Source of the DNA: Nonomuraea endophytica
GTDB lineage: Bacteria > Actinomycetota > Actinomycetes > Streptosporangiales > Streptosporangiaceae
Length of the DNA stretch: 64,000 nucleotides
NCBI RefSeq assembly: GCF_014203235.1
Contig: NZ_JACHIN010000025.1
Location: 1 to 64,000 of the forward strand
Direction: 5' to 3'
Numbering within the stretch: position 1 is the stretch's first letter; each line of letters starts with the position of its first letter. Positions 57,048-64,000 of this stretch are shown one piece after another. Below the pieces are notes generated by a model, which was not told the origin of the DNA, made no database searches, and saw only the letters and a list, made by a program, of their open reading frames with translations. The translations under genes and the position numbers were made by a program.

Positions 57048-57514
57048 ATCGTAAGTATCACACTACGGAACGTGGGCATCTCCCCTGGTGCCACCCCCAA
57101 ATACCCAACCCATCCTCAATCCCTCAACCCCGCCTCCAACCCCGCCCCGGGGACCTGCCCAGACCCTCGGACCCGCCCCGGACCCCGCCTTGGACCTCGG
57201 ACCCGCGCCGGGTCCCGCCTCGCCCCTGCCTCGGGCCTCGGACCTTGCCTCGCGGGCCGGTCCCGGACCCCCTCAGCCCCGGATCTCGGAGTGCCCCCTG
57301 GCTCACGCCACCGCCGGGGGGTGGGCGGACGAGACCAGGTCGGTGGCGGCTCCAAGGTGCTCAGCCAAAATGCGGTCAAGCGGCTCACCTGGCAGTTCGG
57401 GCATATGGCGTCTGGGCAGGCCGTCAACTCGGGGCGGGCATCGGGATGGCGCGGCTTGCCGTACCGGAAAGGGAAAAGCCCGGCACCGTGGGGTGCCGGG
57501 CGTTTCGGGGTGGG
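57048..57514. other. Non-coding, C-rich spacer
   Basis: These 467 bases separate the PLD-like gene from the sigma factor terminator. The plus strand from about 57,080 to 57,300 is strongly C-skewed and low in complexity. CCTCGGACC occurs three times (57165-57173, 57195-57203, 57236-57244) amid CCCCGCC-like units. No frame has convincing codon use. Near its right end lies the sigma gene's terminator. Confidence 0.6.
57478..57501 (-). terminator. Terminator of the sigma factor gene
   Basis: On the minus strand, 13 bases after the sigma stop codon, GCCCGGCACC, CCAC and GGTGCCGGGC form a perfect 10-bp stem followed by TTTTCCCTTT. This is a classical intrinsic terminator with a U-rich tail, the clearest in the window. 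Confidence 0.85.
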
Positions 57515-58810
57515 TCAGCTGGCCCAGTCCAGGAGGGGGCGCGTGTTGCTGGGGTGGCGGAGCTTGGACAGCGACTCCTTCTCCAGCTGGCGGATCCGCT
57601 CGCGGGTCAGGCCGAGGTGCTTGCCGATCTCGTCCAGGGTGTGCGGCTTGCCGTCCACCAGGCCGAACCGCAGCGCCATGATCTTGGACTCGCGCGGCGA
57701 GAGGTTGTCGAGCACGCCGCGCAGCTGGTCACCCAGCAGCTGGCGGTCGACGATCTCGGAGGCCTCGGGCGAGTCGACGTCCTCGATGAGGTCGCCGATC
57801 GTGGTCTCGCCGTCCTCGCCGATCGTGGCGTTGAGGGAGATGGGCTGGCGGCTGGTGCGCAGCAGTTCCTCGATCTGGTCGGGCGTCTTGTCGAGCTCGA
57901 CGGCCAGTTCCTCAGGCGTGGGCTCGCGGCCGAGACGCTGGTGCATGTCGCGCTCGATCCGCGACAGCTTCGACAGCATCTCCAGCACGTGGACGGGCAG
58001 CCGGATCGTGCGGGCGGAGTCGGCGAAGCCACGCTGGATGGCCTGGCGAATCCACCACATGGCGTAGGTGGAGAACTTGAAGCCCTTGGTGTAGTCGAAC
58101 TTCTCCACGGCGCGGATCAGCCCGAGGTTGCCCTCCTGGACGACGTCCAGCAGCGACATGCCGCGGTCGGTGTACTTCTTGGCCACCGACACCACCAGGC
58201 GCAGGTTGGCCTCCAGCATGTGGTCCTTGGCCTGCCGGCCGTCCTCGATGACCAGTTCCAGGTCCGCGCGCTTCGCGGCGGAGCAGTTCTGGTCGCAGTC
58301 GAGCTTGTACTCGGCGTACAGCCCGGCTTCGATGCGCCTGGCCAGCTCTACCTCCTGGGCGGCGGTCAGCAGCGTGCGGCGGCCGATCGACTTGAGGTAG
58401 GTGTGCACGGAGTCGCCCATGACGGACTGGTTGTCGTCGAGGTCGAGCGGTTCCTGCTCCAGCTCGGTGTCCTCGTCGGACATCGTCGCCTCGTCCGGCT
58501 CATCGTCGGAGGAAGCGGTCTCGGCCTTCTTGGGCTTCGGCTCGGCGCTCTTCTTGGCCGCGGCCGTCTTTCTGGCGGTGGTCTTCTTGGCGGCCGGAGC
58601 CTTCTTGGTCAGGGCGGGCTCGTTCTCCGCGGCCAGGCTCACCCCGGCCTCGGTCAGCTCGCGCAGGATGGAACGGCCCTCGGTGGGGCTGATGCCGGCC
58701 AGCGCGAACGCGTCGCGCAGTTCCGAAAGAGAAAGGTGACCCTGAGCTCGCCCTCGGTCAAGGAGCTGGTCGAGGGTCGCGGGCGGGGCCGCCACGGCGG
58801 TTCTGGGCAT
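57515..58810 (-). CDS. Principal-type sigma-70 factor (RpoD/HrdB family)
   Basis: A 431-residue group 1/2 sigma factor. The N-terminal region 1.1-like part (TLDQLLDRGRAQGHLSLSELRDAF) is followed by a Lys/Ala-rich linker (about 70-95) and an acidic stretch. Region 2 has ANLRLVVSVAKKYTDRGMSLLDVVQEGNLGLIRAVEKFDY and FKFSTYAMWWIRQAI. Region 3 is IRLPVHVLEMLSKLSRIERDM. Region 4 is LDEIGKHLGLTRERIRQLEKESLSKLRHP. MWWIRQAIQRGFADSARTIRLPVHV differs from HrdB's [25 protein letters not shown], so it may be a group 2 paralogue rather than the essential principal factor. GGAGGAGG precedes the ATG. Confidence 0.92.
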   Translation of the reverse strand: MPRTAVAAPPATLDQLLDRGRAQGHLSLSELRDAFALAGISPTEGRSILRELTEAGVSLAAENEPALTKKAPAAKKTTARKTAAAKKSAEPKPKKAETASSDDEPDEATMSDEDTELEQEPLDLDDNQSVMGDSVHTYLKSIGRRTLLTAAQEVELARRIEAGLYAEYKLDCDQNCSAAKRADLELVIEDGRQAKDHMLEANLRLVVSVAKKYTDRGMSLLDVVQEGNLGLIRAVEKFDYTKGFKFSTYAMWWIRQAIQRGFADSARTIRLPVHVLEMLSKLSRIERDMHQRLGREPTPEELAVELDKTPDQIEELLRTSRQPISLNATIGEDGETTIGDLIEDVDSPEASEIVDRQLLGDQLRGVLDNLSPRESKIMALRFGLVDGKPHTLDEIGKHLGLTRERIRQLEKESLSKLRHPSNTRPLLDWAS

Positions 58811-58979
58811 GAGGACACCTCCTCCATACGGAGTCGAAGCGATCAGGCAGTTTGTGGTGGGGCGGTGTGGCCGCTCGACGCACCAGTATCAATAACGTCA
58901 TTCGCCGCCATTTGTTCCCGGACCCGGCAAAAAAGGGCGGACCGCGGCGAATGCGATCCACCCCACACCCTGCGGGAAT

Positions 58980-59285
58980 TCACTCCGCGAGTTCGAACTC
59001 TCCGGGCTTCAGCTCGACCTCGGGCATCGGCATCGGTTCCGCGCCCTCCATGCGCTCCTCGGTCCAGTGTTCCAGGACCTTGGAGGGGTCGGGGTTGATG
59101 TCGTGGGAGACCACGATGCCGTCGGTCGGGGTGGGCGTGGGCGTGGTCTTCTCGACCTCCGCCCGGGTCTCTCCCCGGGCCTGGTCGACCCGGCCCGCCG
59201 AGGCGGCTGCCGCGACTGTGGCGCCACCGACGAGGATCACGCCGACGGCCGCCGCGGACGCCCACATCTTGCGGGTCTGGTTCAT
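58980..59285 (-). CDS. Small secreted or membrane-anchored acidic protein
   Basis: A 101-residue protein with an N-terminal signal or anchor (TRKMWASAAAVGVILVGGATVAAAASA). The rest is hydrophilic and acidic, with a Thr-Pro run (TTPTPTPTDG), HDINPDPSKVLEHWTEERM and an acidic PMPMPEVELKPGEFELAE tail. I do not recognise the family. The Thr-Pro run suggests a cell-wall-spanning linker. It lies between the divergent sigma-gene region and menE on the same strand; co-regulation is not evident. Confidence 0.75.
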   Translation of the reverse strand: MNQTRKMWASAAAVGVILVGGATVAAAASAGRVDQARGETRAEVEKTTPTPTPTDGIVVSHDINPDPSKVLEHWTEERMEGAEPMPMPEVELKPGEFELAE

Positions 59286-59332
59286 GAAGCGCTCCCTCTT
59301 TCTCTCGCCACCTATGACGCAGCCCGGCCGCG

Positions 59333-60457
59333 TCAGGTTCCGGCCCGCAACAGGGCGAGATCGGTTTTACCGTTCGGCAGTAGTGGCAACCGGGGGAGAA
59401 GCCGCAGCTCGCGCGGGGCGGCGTAGGCGGGCAGCCGGTCTTTGGCGTAGGCGCGGAGCTGGTCCAGGGTGGGCGGGCGAGCGGGGTCGGCGGGCACCAC
59501 GACCGCGACCACGCGCTCGCCCCACTCCGGGTCGGGACCGCCGACGACCGCCACGTCCGCGATCTCGGGATGTTCGCCGAGCACGGCGGCCACGACCCCG
59601 GCCACGACCTTCTCGCCGCCGGTGTTGATGACGTCGTCGGCCCGGCCGAGCACGCGCAGCCGCCCGCCGTTCAGCTCGCCGAGGTCGGAGGTGACGAACC
59701 AGCCGTCCTCGAACGGCGCCGCGCCGAAGCGGTAGCCGGAGAACAGGACGGGACCGGCGATCCGCACCCGGCCGTCCGGCCCGATTTTGAGATCTACATT
59801 GTAAAGGGGTCGGCCGTCGTACACGCAGCCGCCGCTGGTCTCGCTCATCCCGTACGTCGTGACGATCCGGGCACCGAGCGCCCGAGCCTCCTGCAGCAGG
59901 CCAGGCCGGGGCGCCGCGCCGCCGAGCAGGATCGAGCGGAACACCGACAGGTCAGCGCCCCGCTCCACCAGCCGGTGCAGCTGGGTCGGCACCAGCGACA
60001 CGTGCTCGGCCCCCGCGCTCAGCACCATCTCGGGGGAGAAGCCGTCGTGGATGACCGGCTCGCTGTCGGTCAGCACCGACCTGACCAGCACCTGCAGTCC
60101 GGACACGTGCGAGGGAGGCAGGCAGCACAGCCAGCGCTCGCCCTTGGCGGCCTTCAGGTGGCGCAGCGACGCCTCGGCGGAGGAGCGCAGCGCCCGCCCG
60201 GTGAGCATGACGCCCTTCGGCACGCCGGTGCTGCCGCTGGTCGCGATCACCACCGCGACGTCGTCGGGCACGCCTTCTCCGCCGGCCTGCCGCACACCGT
60301 CGAGATGGGTGGGGCGCAGGGCCGTGAGGGTGGCGTCGCCGTCGCCGGGCGGCAGGGGGAGCACGGCGGGACCGTCGCCGGTCAGAGCATCGCGAATGGC
60401 CGCGAACAGCCGCGGACCGGGCGGCAGTGTGAGGGCGTGCAACGGTTTGCTCACCAT
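59333..60457 (-). CDS. menE: O-succinylbenzoate-CoA ligase
   Basis: A 374-residue adenylate-forming enzyme that activates o-succinylbenzoate with ATP and CoA in menaquinone synthesis. The phosphate loop is IATSGSTGVPKGVMLTG. The adenylation motif is TTYGMSETSGGCVYDG, the hinge is GWFVTSDLGELNGGRLRVLGRADDVINTGGEKV, and the C-terminal catalytic Lys is in LLPNGKTDLALL. The shortened N-terminal domain is typical of actinobacterial MenE. Its ATG at 60457 is only 30 bases from the divergent menC start. Assignment rests on both the sequence and the menC-menD neighbours. Confidence 0.92.
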   Translation of the reverse strand: MVSKPLHALTLPPGPRLFAAIRDALTGDGPAVLPLPPGDGDATLTALRPTHLDGVRQAGGEGVPDDVAVVIATSGSTGVPKGVMLTGRALRSSAEASLRHLKAAKGERWLCCLPPSHVSGLQVLVRSVLTDSEPVIHDGFSPEMVLSAGAEHVSLVPTQLHRLVERGADLSVFRSILLGGAAPRPGLLQEARALGARIVTTYGMSETSGGCVYDGRPLYNVDLKIGPDGRVRIAGPVLFSGYRFGAAPFEDGWFVTSDLGELNGGRLRVLGRADDVINTGGEKVVAGVVAAVLGEHPEIADVAVVGGPDPEWGERVVAVVVPADPARPPTLDQLRAYAKDRLPAYAAPRELRLLPRLPLLPNGKTDLALLRAGT

Positions 60458-60487
60458 GCTCGTAAGGTTAGTGGCGACAGTTCGGAT

Positions 60488-61432
60488 ATGAGTGCGGGGA
60501 GGGTCGTGGAGCGTTCTCCCGTCGTCTTCCGGATCCCCATGCGCGAGCGTTTTCGCGGGCAGACCGTCAGGGAAGGCGTGCTCATCCACGGGCCCGCCGG
60601 CTGGGGGGAGTTCTCGCCGTTCCCCGAGTACGGTCCGCGCGAGTGCTCGCGCTGGCTGGCCTGCGCCCGCGAGGCCGCCGACGAGGGCTGGCCCGTGCCC
60701 GTGCGCGCCGCCGTCCCGGTCAACTCGACGATCCCCGCCGTGCCCCCGGACAAGGCCTTCCAGCTCGTACGGCAGGCCGGCTGCGCCACCGCCAAGGTGA
60801 AGGTCGCCGAGCGCGGCCAGAGCTTCGCCGAGGACCTGGCCAGGGTGGAGGCGGTACGCGACGCGCTCGGCCCTTCGGGAAAGCTGCGCGTGGACGCCAA
60901 CGGCGCGTGGAGCGTGGATGAGGCGCTGAGCCACCTGAAGGCCCTGGACCGCTTCGACCTGGAGTACGCCGAGCAGCCCTGCGCCACCCTCGGCGAACTG
61001 GCCCAGGTGCGCCGCCGCTGTGACGTGCCGATCGCGGCGGACGAGTCGATCCGCAAGGCGGAGGATCCGCTCCGGGTGCGCGCCGCGGAGGCGGCCGACA
61101 TCGCGGTGGTGAAGGTGCAGCCGCTGGGCGGCGTGCGCAACGCGCTGCGTGTGGTGGAGGCGTGCGGGCTGCCCGCGGTCGTGTCCAGCGCGGTCGAGAG
61201 CTCGGTGGGCCTGGCGGCGGGTCTGGCGCTGGCCGCCGCCCTGCCCGAGCTGCCGTATGCGTGCGGTCTGGGCACCATGACCCTCCTTTCGGGTGATGTC
61301 GTGAAAGACTCCCTCATGCCGGTAGACGGACAGATCGCGGTCCGCCGCCCGAACGTGGATTTTTCGTATTTGTCGGAATTTGAGATCGAATCCCCCTCGT
61401 GGCTTCGCCGGATGCAGGAGGCTGCCTCGTGA
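60488..61432 (+). CDS. menC: O-succinylbenzoate synthase
   Basis: A 314-residue enolase-superfamily dehydratase that converts SHCHC to o-succinylbenzoate in the menaquinone pathway. The catalytic lysine lies in TAKVKVAERG. Metal ligands are in LRVDANGAWS (Asp), LEYAEQPC (Glu) and IAADESIRK (Asp). A second catalytic lysine lies in IAVVKVQPLGG. The length fits the short actinobacterial MenC group. It is coupled to menD by a GTGA overlap and divergent from menE. Confidence 0.93.
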   Translation: MSAGRVVERSPVVFRIPMRERFRGQTVREGVLIHGPAGWGEFSPFPEYGPRECSRWLACAREAADEGWPVPVRAAVPVNSTIPAVPPDKAFQLVRQAGCATAKVKVAERGQSFAEDLARVEAVRDALGPSGKLRVDANGAWSVDEALSHLKALDRFDLEYAEQPCATLGELAQVRRRCDVPIAADESIRKAEDPLRVRAAEAADIAVVKVQPLGGVRNALRVVEACGLPAVVSSAVESSVGLAAGLALAAALPELPYACGLGTMTLLSGDVVKDSLMPVDGQIAVRRPNVDFSYLSEFEIESPSWLRRMQEAAS

Positions 61433-63084
61433 ACCCCGCCACCGCGCTGGCCTCCGTGCTGGTCGACGAGCTGGTGCGCTGCGGCCTCACCGACGTCGTG
61501 CTCGCGCCCGGCTCCCGCTCCGCCCCCCTCGCGCTGGCCCTGCACGCCGAGTCCCGGGTCCGCCTGCACGTGCGCATCGACGAGCGCTCGGCCTCCTTCC
61601 TCGCGCTGGGCCTGGCCAAGCGCTCGGAACGGCCCGTCGCCCTGCTCTGCTCGTCCGGCACCGCCGCCGCCAACTTCCACCCCGCCGTCATCGAGGCGGG
61701 CGAGTCGGGCGTACCCCTGCTGGTCCTGACCGCCGACCGGCCGCCCGAACTGCGCGGCACCGGCGCCAACCAGACCATCGACCAGATCAAGCTGTACGGC
61801 TCCGCCGTCCGCTGGTTCGCCGAGGTGGGGGTGCCGGAGGAGCGCCCCGGCCAGGTGGCTTATTGGCGCTCGCTGGCCTGCCGCGCCTACCAGCGCACCC
61901 TCGGCCCGGCCGATCCGGGACCGGTCCATCTCAACCTCTCCTTCCGCGAGCCGCTCATCCCCGACGGCGACACGAGCTGGTGTGAGTCGCTCGACGGCGA
62001 CGTCAACGGCCCGTGGGTGCGCGCCCGCGTCGCCCCGCCCCCCGTGGCCCTGCACATCCCGCCCACCCGTCGCGGCGTCCTGGTCGTCGGCGACGGCGCG
62101 GCCAACGTGCGCCGCTACATCGCCGCCGCGGGCATGGCCGGCTGGCCGGTGCTGTCGGAGCCCAACGGCGGCGGCCGCTACGGCGACCACGCGATCTCCA
62201 CCTACCACTTCCTGCTCGGCACGCCCGAGTTCGCCGAGGCCCACCGGCCCGACGTGGTCGTGACGCTCGGTCGTCCCGGCCTGTCGCGCCCGCTGCTGAC
62301 GTGGCTGAAGCGGGCCGAGGAGCACATCGTCGTCGCTCCCGACCTGGCCCGCTGGCCCGATCCGACCCGCTCGGCCACACAGGTGGCGCAGGCGGTGGAG
62401 ATCCCGGTCGCCTCCGGCGACGACACGTGGCTGCACTCCTGGCGCGGCGCCGACGCCGCCGCCCGCGCCGCGATCGACGAGCTTCTGGACGCCTCCGGGC
62501 TCAGCGAGCCGCGCCTGGCCCGCGAGCTGGTGGACGCGCTGCCGAACGGGGCGCTGCTGTTCAGCGGCTCCTCCATGCCGATCAGGGACCTCGACCAGGC
62601 CATGCGGCCCCGGCGCGGGATCCGGGTGCTGAGCAGCCGGGGCGCCTCCGGGATCGACGGGCTGGTCTCGACCGCGATGGGGGCGGCGCTCGGGCACAAC
62701 GGGCCGTCGTTCGCGCTGCTGGGGGACCTGTCGTTCCTGCACGACCAGAACGGGCTGATCCTCGGGCCCCGCGAGCCCCGGCCCGACCTGTGCTTCGTCG
62801 TGGTGAACAACGACGGCGGCGGCATCTTCTCGCTGCTGCCGCAGGCGGCGGTGCGCGATCCGTTCGAGCGGGTCTTCGGGACGCCGCACGGGGTCGATCT
62901 CGGGTATGTGGCCGCGGCCACCGGGACGCCGTACACGCTGGTGAGTGACATCTCGGAGCTGGGCAAGGCGTTGCGCGGGGAGGGGTTGCGGGTGGTGGAG
63001 GTGCGTACCGAGCGCGAGTCCAACGCGCTCATCCACGCCCAGCTGCGCGAGGCCGCCCAGACGGCGATCCGGGCGGCGCTCTGA
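61429..63084 (+). CDS. menD: SEPHCHC synthase (thiamine-dependent)
   Basis: A 551-residue thiamine diphosphate enzyme that joins 2-oxoglutarate to isochorismate in the menaquinone pathway. The N-terminal domain has DVVLAPGSRSAPLALAL and RIDERSASFLALGLAK. The thiamine-binding domain ends with LGDLSFLHDQNGL and VVNNDGGGIFSLLPQA. FSGSSMPIRDLDQAM and SSRGASGIDGLVSTAMGAA are typical. The GTG start overlaps the menC stop. The next gene is convergent and its stop begins one base after the menD stop. Confidence 0.95.
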   Translation: MNPATALASVLVDELVRCGLTDVVLAPGSRSAPLALALHAESRVRLHVRIDERSASFLALGLAKRSERPVALLCSSGTAAANFHPAVIEAGESGVPLLVLTADRPPELRGTGANQTIDQIKLYGSAVRWFAEVGVPEERPGQVAYWRSLACRAYQRTLGPADPGPVHLNLSFREPLIPDGDTSWCESLDGDVNGPWVRARVAPPPVALHIPPTRRGVLVVGDGAANVRRYIAAAGMAGWPVLSEPNGGGRYGDHAISTYHFLLGTPEFAEAHRPDVVVTLGRPGLSRPLLTWLKRAEEHIVVAPDLARWPDPTRSATQVAQAVEIPVASGDDTWLHSWRGADAAARAAIDELLDASGLSEPRLARELVDALPNGALLFSGSSMPIRDLDQAMRPRRGIRVLSSRGASGIDGLVSTAMGAALGHNGPSFALLGDLSFLHDQNGLILGPREPRPDLCFVVVNNDGGGIFSLLPQAAVRDPFERVFGTPHGVDLGYVAAATGTPYTLVSDISELGKALRGEGLRVVEVRTERESNALIHAQLREAAQTAIRAAL

Positions 63085-63085
63085 G

Positions 63086-63655
63086 TCACGCTCCGGCCAG
63101 GGCCGCCCGCGCGGGTTCGGCCCGCCACAGGCCCACGGCCAGCCAGGCCACTCCGGCGGCGGCGACCAGCAGGCCGAGCAGGTAGAGGGGTTCGGGGGCG
63201 ACGTTCCTGAGCGAGCCGGGGATCATGCCGGCCGCGTAGAGGACGATGGCGCCGGTGGGCAGGCCGCCCGCCCTGACGGCGGCCGCGGCGAAGGTGAGGA
63301 CGCCTGCCATCAGCACCAGGGACGTCACCAGGAACGCCCGGCCGGTGCCGCCGGCGACCAGGGTGGCGACCGTGCTCCGGCCGAGGGCGGGGAAGACGAA
63401 GTGCAGGGTGTACTCGACGGCGAAGGCTCCGGCCAGGCCCGCGGCGTTGAGCGTGAAGCCGATCAGGCCGAGGCGGCCGGCCGTACGGGAGATGAGGAAG
63501 TAGCAGCCGGTGATCGCGAACAGGCCGGCCAGCGGCGCGAGGGGCGCGATCGCGTGGGTGAGCGCCGTCTCCGGCAGGAACCCGGCGCGGCGGGCGGCGT
63601 TGAAGACGAGGACGACCGCGCACAGGAATCCGGCGGCCGCGGTGAGTCTGAACAT
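63086..63655 (-). CDS. Integral membrane protein, unknown
   Basis: A 189-residue protein with about six hydrophobic helices spread over its length (LTAAAGFLCAVVLVFNAARR, LAPLAGLFAITGCYFLI, LIGFTLNAAGLAGAFAVEYTLHFVF, FLVTSLVLMAGVLTFAAAAV, TGAIVLYAAGMIPGSL, LLGLLVAAAGVAWLAVGLW). There are no catalytic or binding motifs that I recognise. The architecture resembles DUF-type four-to-six-helix actinobacterial proteins. GGAG is well placed before the ATG at 63655. It is probably monocistronic. Confidence 0.8.
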   Translation of the reverse strand: MFRLTAAAGFLCAVVLVFNAARRAGFLPETALTHAIAPLAPLAGLFAITGCYFLISRTAGRLGLIGFTLNAAGLAGAFAVEYTLHFVFPALGRSTVATLVAGGTGRAFLVTSLVLMAGVLTFAAAAVRAGGLPTGAIVLYAAGMIPGSLRNVAPEPLYLLGLLVAAAGVAWLAVGLWRAEPARAALAGA

Positions 63656-63759
63656 GTTGGTCACTCCGGTTTTCGGGGCTTTGTCGCTCGTATCATGAGC
63701 GCCCCGGACCCTTCCGGAGGAGAGCCGCGGGCCTGACGTAAGCAGCCCGAAAGAACCGG

Positions 63760-64000
63760 TCAGGACGGCGCGGGCAGCACGGTCATCTCGATGTCGTGCT
63801 CGGCCCACAGCACGAACCGCTCCACCGGCACCACCGGATGCCCTTCGACCGGGCGGAAGGTGAAGCGTTTGAGCAGCACGGCCAGCACCAGCCGCGCCTC
63901 CAGCATGGCCAGCGACGCCCCTTCGCAGGCGCGCGGGCCGAAGCCGAACGGGATGTAGGCCAGTCGTGGCCGCTCCGGCATGCGTTCGGGCGCGAACCGG
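63760..64000 (-). CDS. Cytochrome P450, C-terminal end (5' part outside window)
   Basis: The last 79 residues of a P450 running leftwards from the window edge. The heme-binding loop is LAYIPFGFGPRACEGASLAMLEARLVL, with the cysteine thiolate ligand in PRACEG. The upstream RFAPERMPERP matches the segment before the heme loop. The PFGFGPR form resembles eukaryote-like or CYP102/CYP51-side bacterial P450s more than the classical actinobacterial FGHGxHxC type seen in the lasso cluster. The gene is incomplete, so no substrate is proposed. Confidence 0.9.
   Translation of the reverse strand, partial: RFAPERMPERPRLAYIPFGFGPRACEGASLAMLEARLVLAVLLKRFTFRPVEGHPVVPVERFVLWAEHDIEMTVLPAPS

Noticed and set aside
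57088..57681. A Pro-rich forward open frame of about 197 codons
   Set aside because: It lies in C-skewed low-complexity DNA and then runs antisense through the sigma factor gene. It has no ribosome binding site and no family match.
1..64000. CRISPR arrays, tRNA genes, insertion sequence ends and attachment sites
   Set aside because: I looked for regularly spaced direct repeats, cloverleaf-like sequences, transposase motifs and flanking duplications and found none I could support.

Overview
The window is very GC-rich, densely packed DNA, with many ATGA/GTGA start-stop overlaps and GTG/TTG starts. It encodes mycothiol-type, ECF41, PucR, WYL, ROK and NB-ARC proteins and a classical menaquinone pathway. 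This points to a filamentous actinomycete. A Streptosporangiales organism, plausibly Nonomuraea-like, is my inference: it rests mainly on an rpoB gene that is not followed by rpoC. I saw no tRNA or rRNA gene, CRISPR array or intact insertion sequence.

Layout. 1-2.8 kb: the 3' end of rpoB, ending in a hairpin terminator, then a DUF6493-like protein and a flavin-type oxidase family protein. 2.9-7.8 kb: an alpha/beta hydrolase; an ECF41 sigma factor with its likely target flavoprotein gene, including a matching promoter between them; a secreted protein; and a membrane protein divergent from a TetR regulator. 8-10.4 kb: an orphan oligopeptide-type binding protein and an SDR. 10.4-17.7 kb: an alpha-galactoside uptake and hydrolysis operon (GH36 enzyme, two permeases, binding protein, PhoD phosphatase) facing a ROK regulator, with an inverted-repeat operator candidate. 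17.6-22.1 kb: PhyH dioxygenase, AraC regulator, peroxiredoxin, methyltransferase, DUF885 protein. 22.4-29.7 kb: a probable heterocyclic-amide catabolic island (amidase, PucR regulator, nitroreductase, DUF6092-like, RidA, DUF917, hydantoinase A).

29.7-31.8 kb holds a mycothiol-type isomerase, a small leaderless-looking gene and decayed sequence, including a clear remnant of a rifampin phosphotransferase. 31.8-38.9 kb: a flavoprotein and LuxR pair, then an SsuA/SsuC-like uptake operon that ends in a nitrilase-fold protein lacking its catalytic cysteine, then a WYL regulator. 39-41.5 kb: an AlkZ-like winged-helix protein and an AI-2E family permease.

The most interesting part is 41.5-53.7 kb. 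On the right is a lasso peptide cluster. Its order is a MauE-like protein, a truncated MauD-like anchor, two short precursor genes, cyclase, RRE protein, peptidase, P450, ABC exporter and YVTN beta-propeller. The precursors share a 20-residue leader but predict 8- and 9-residue rings and different cysteine patterns. The cluster diverges from an XRE/NB-ARC/TPR regulator. On the left, on the minus strand, a 43-residue Trp/Arg/Gly/Cys-rich peptide gene with a strong ribosome binding site and a perfect hairpin precedes a second ABC exporter gene. It could be a cationic peptide or an attenuation leader.

53.7-64 kb returns to chromosomal-type genes: DUF4132 protein, phospholipase D-like protein, a principal-type sigma factor with a clear terminator, a small secreted protein, menE divergent from menC-menD, a membrane protein, and the 3' end of a cytochrome P450 gene that runs off the window.
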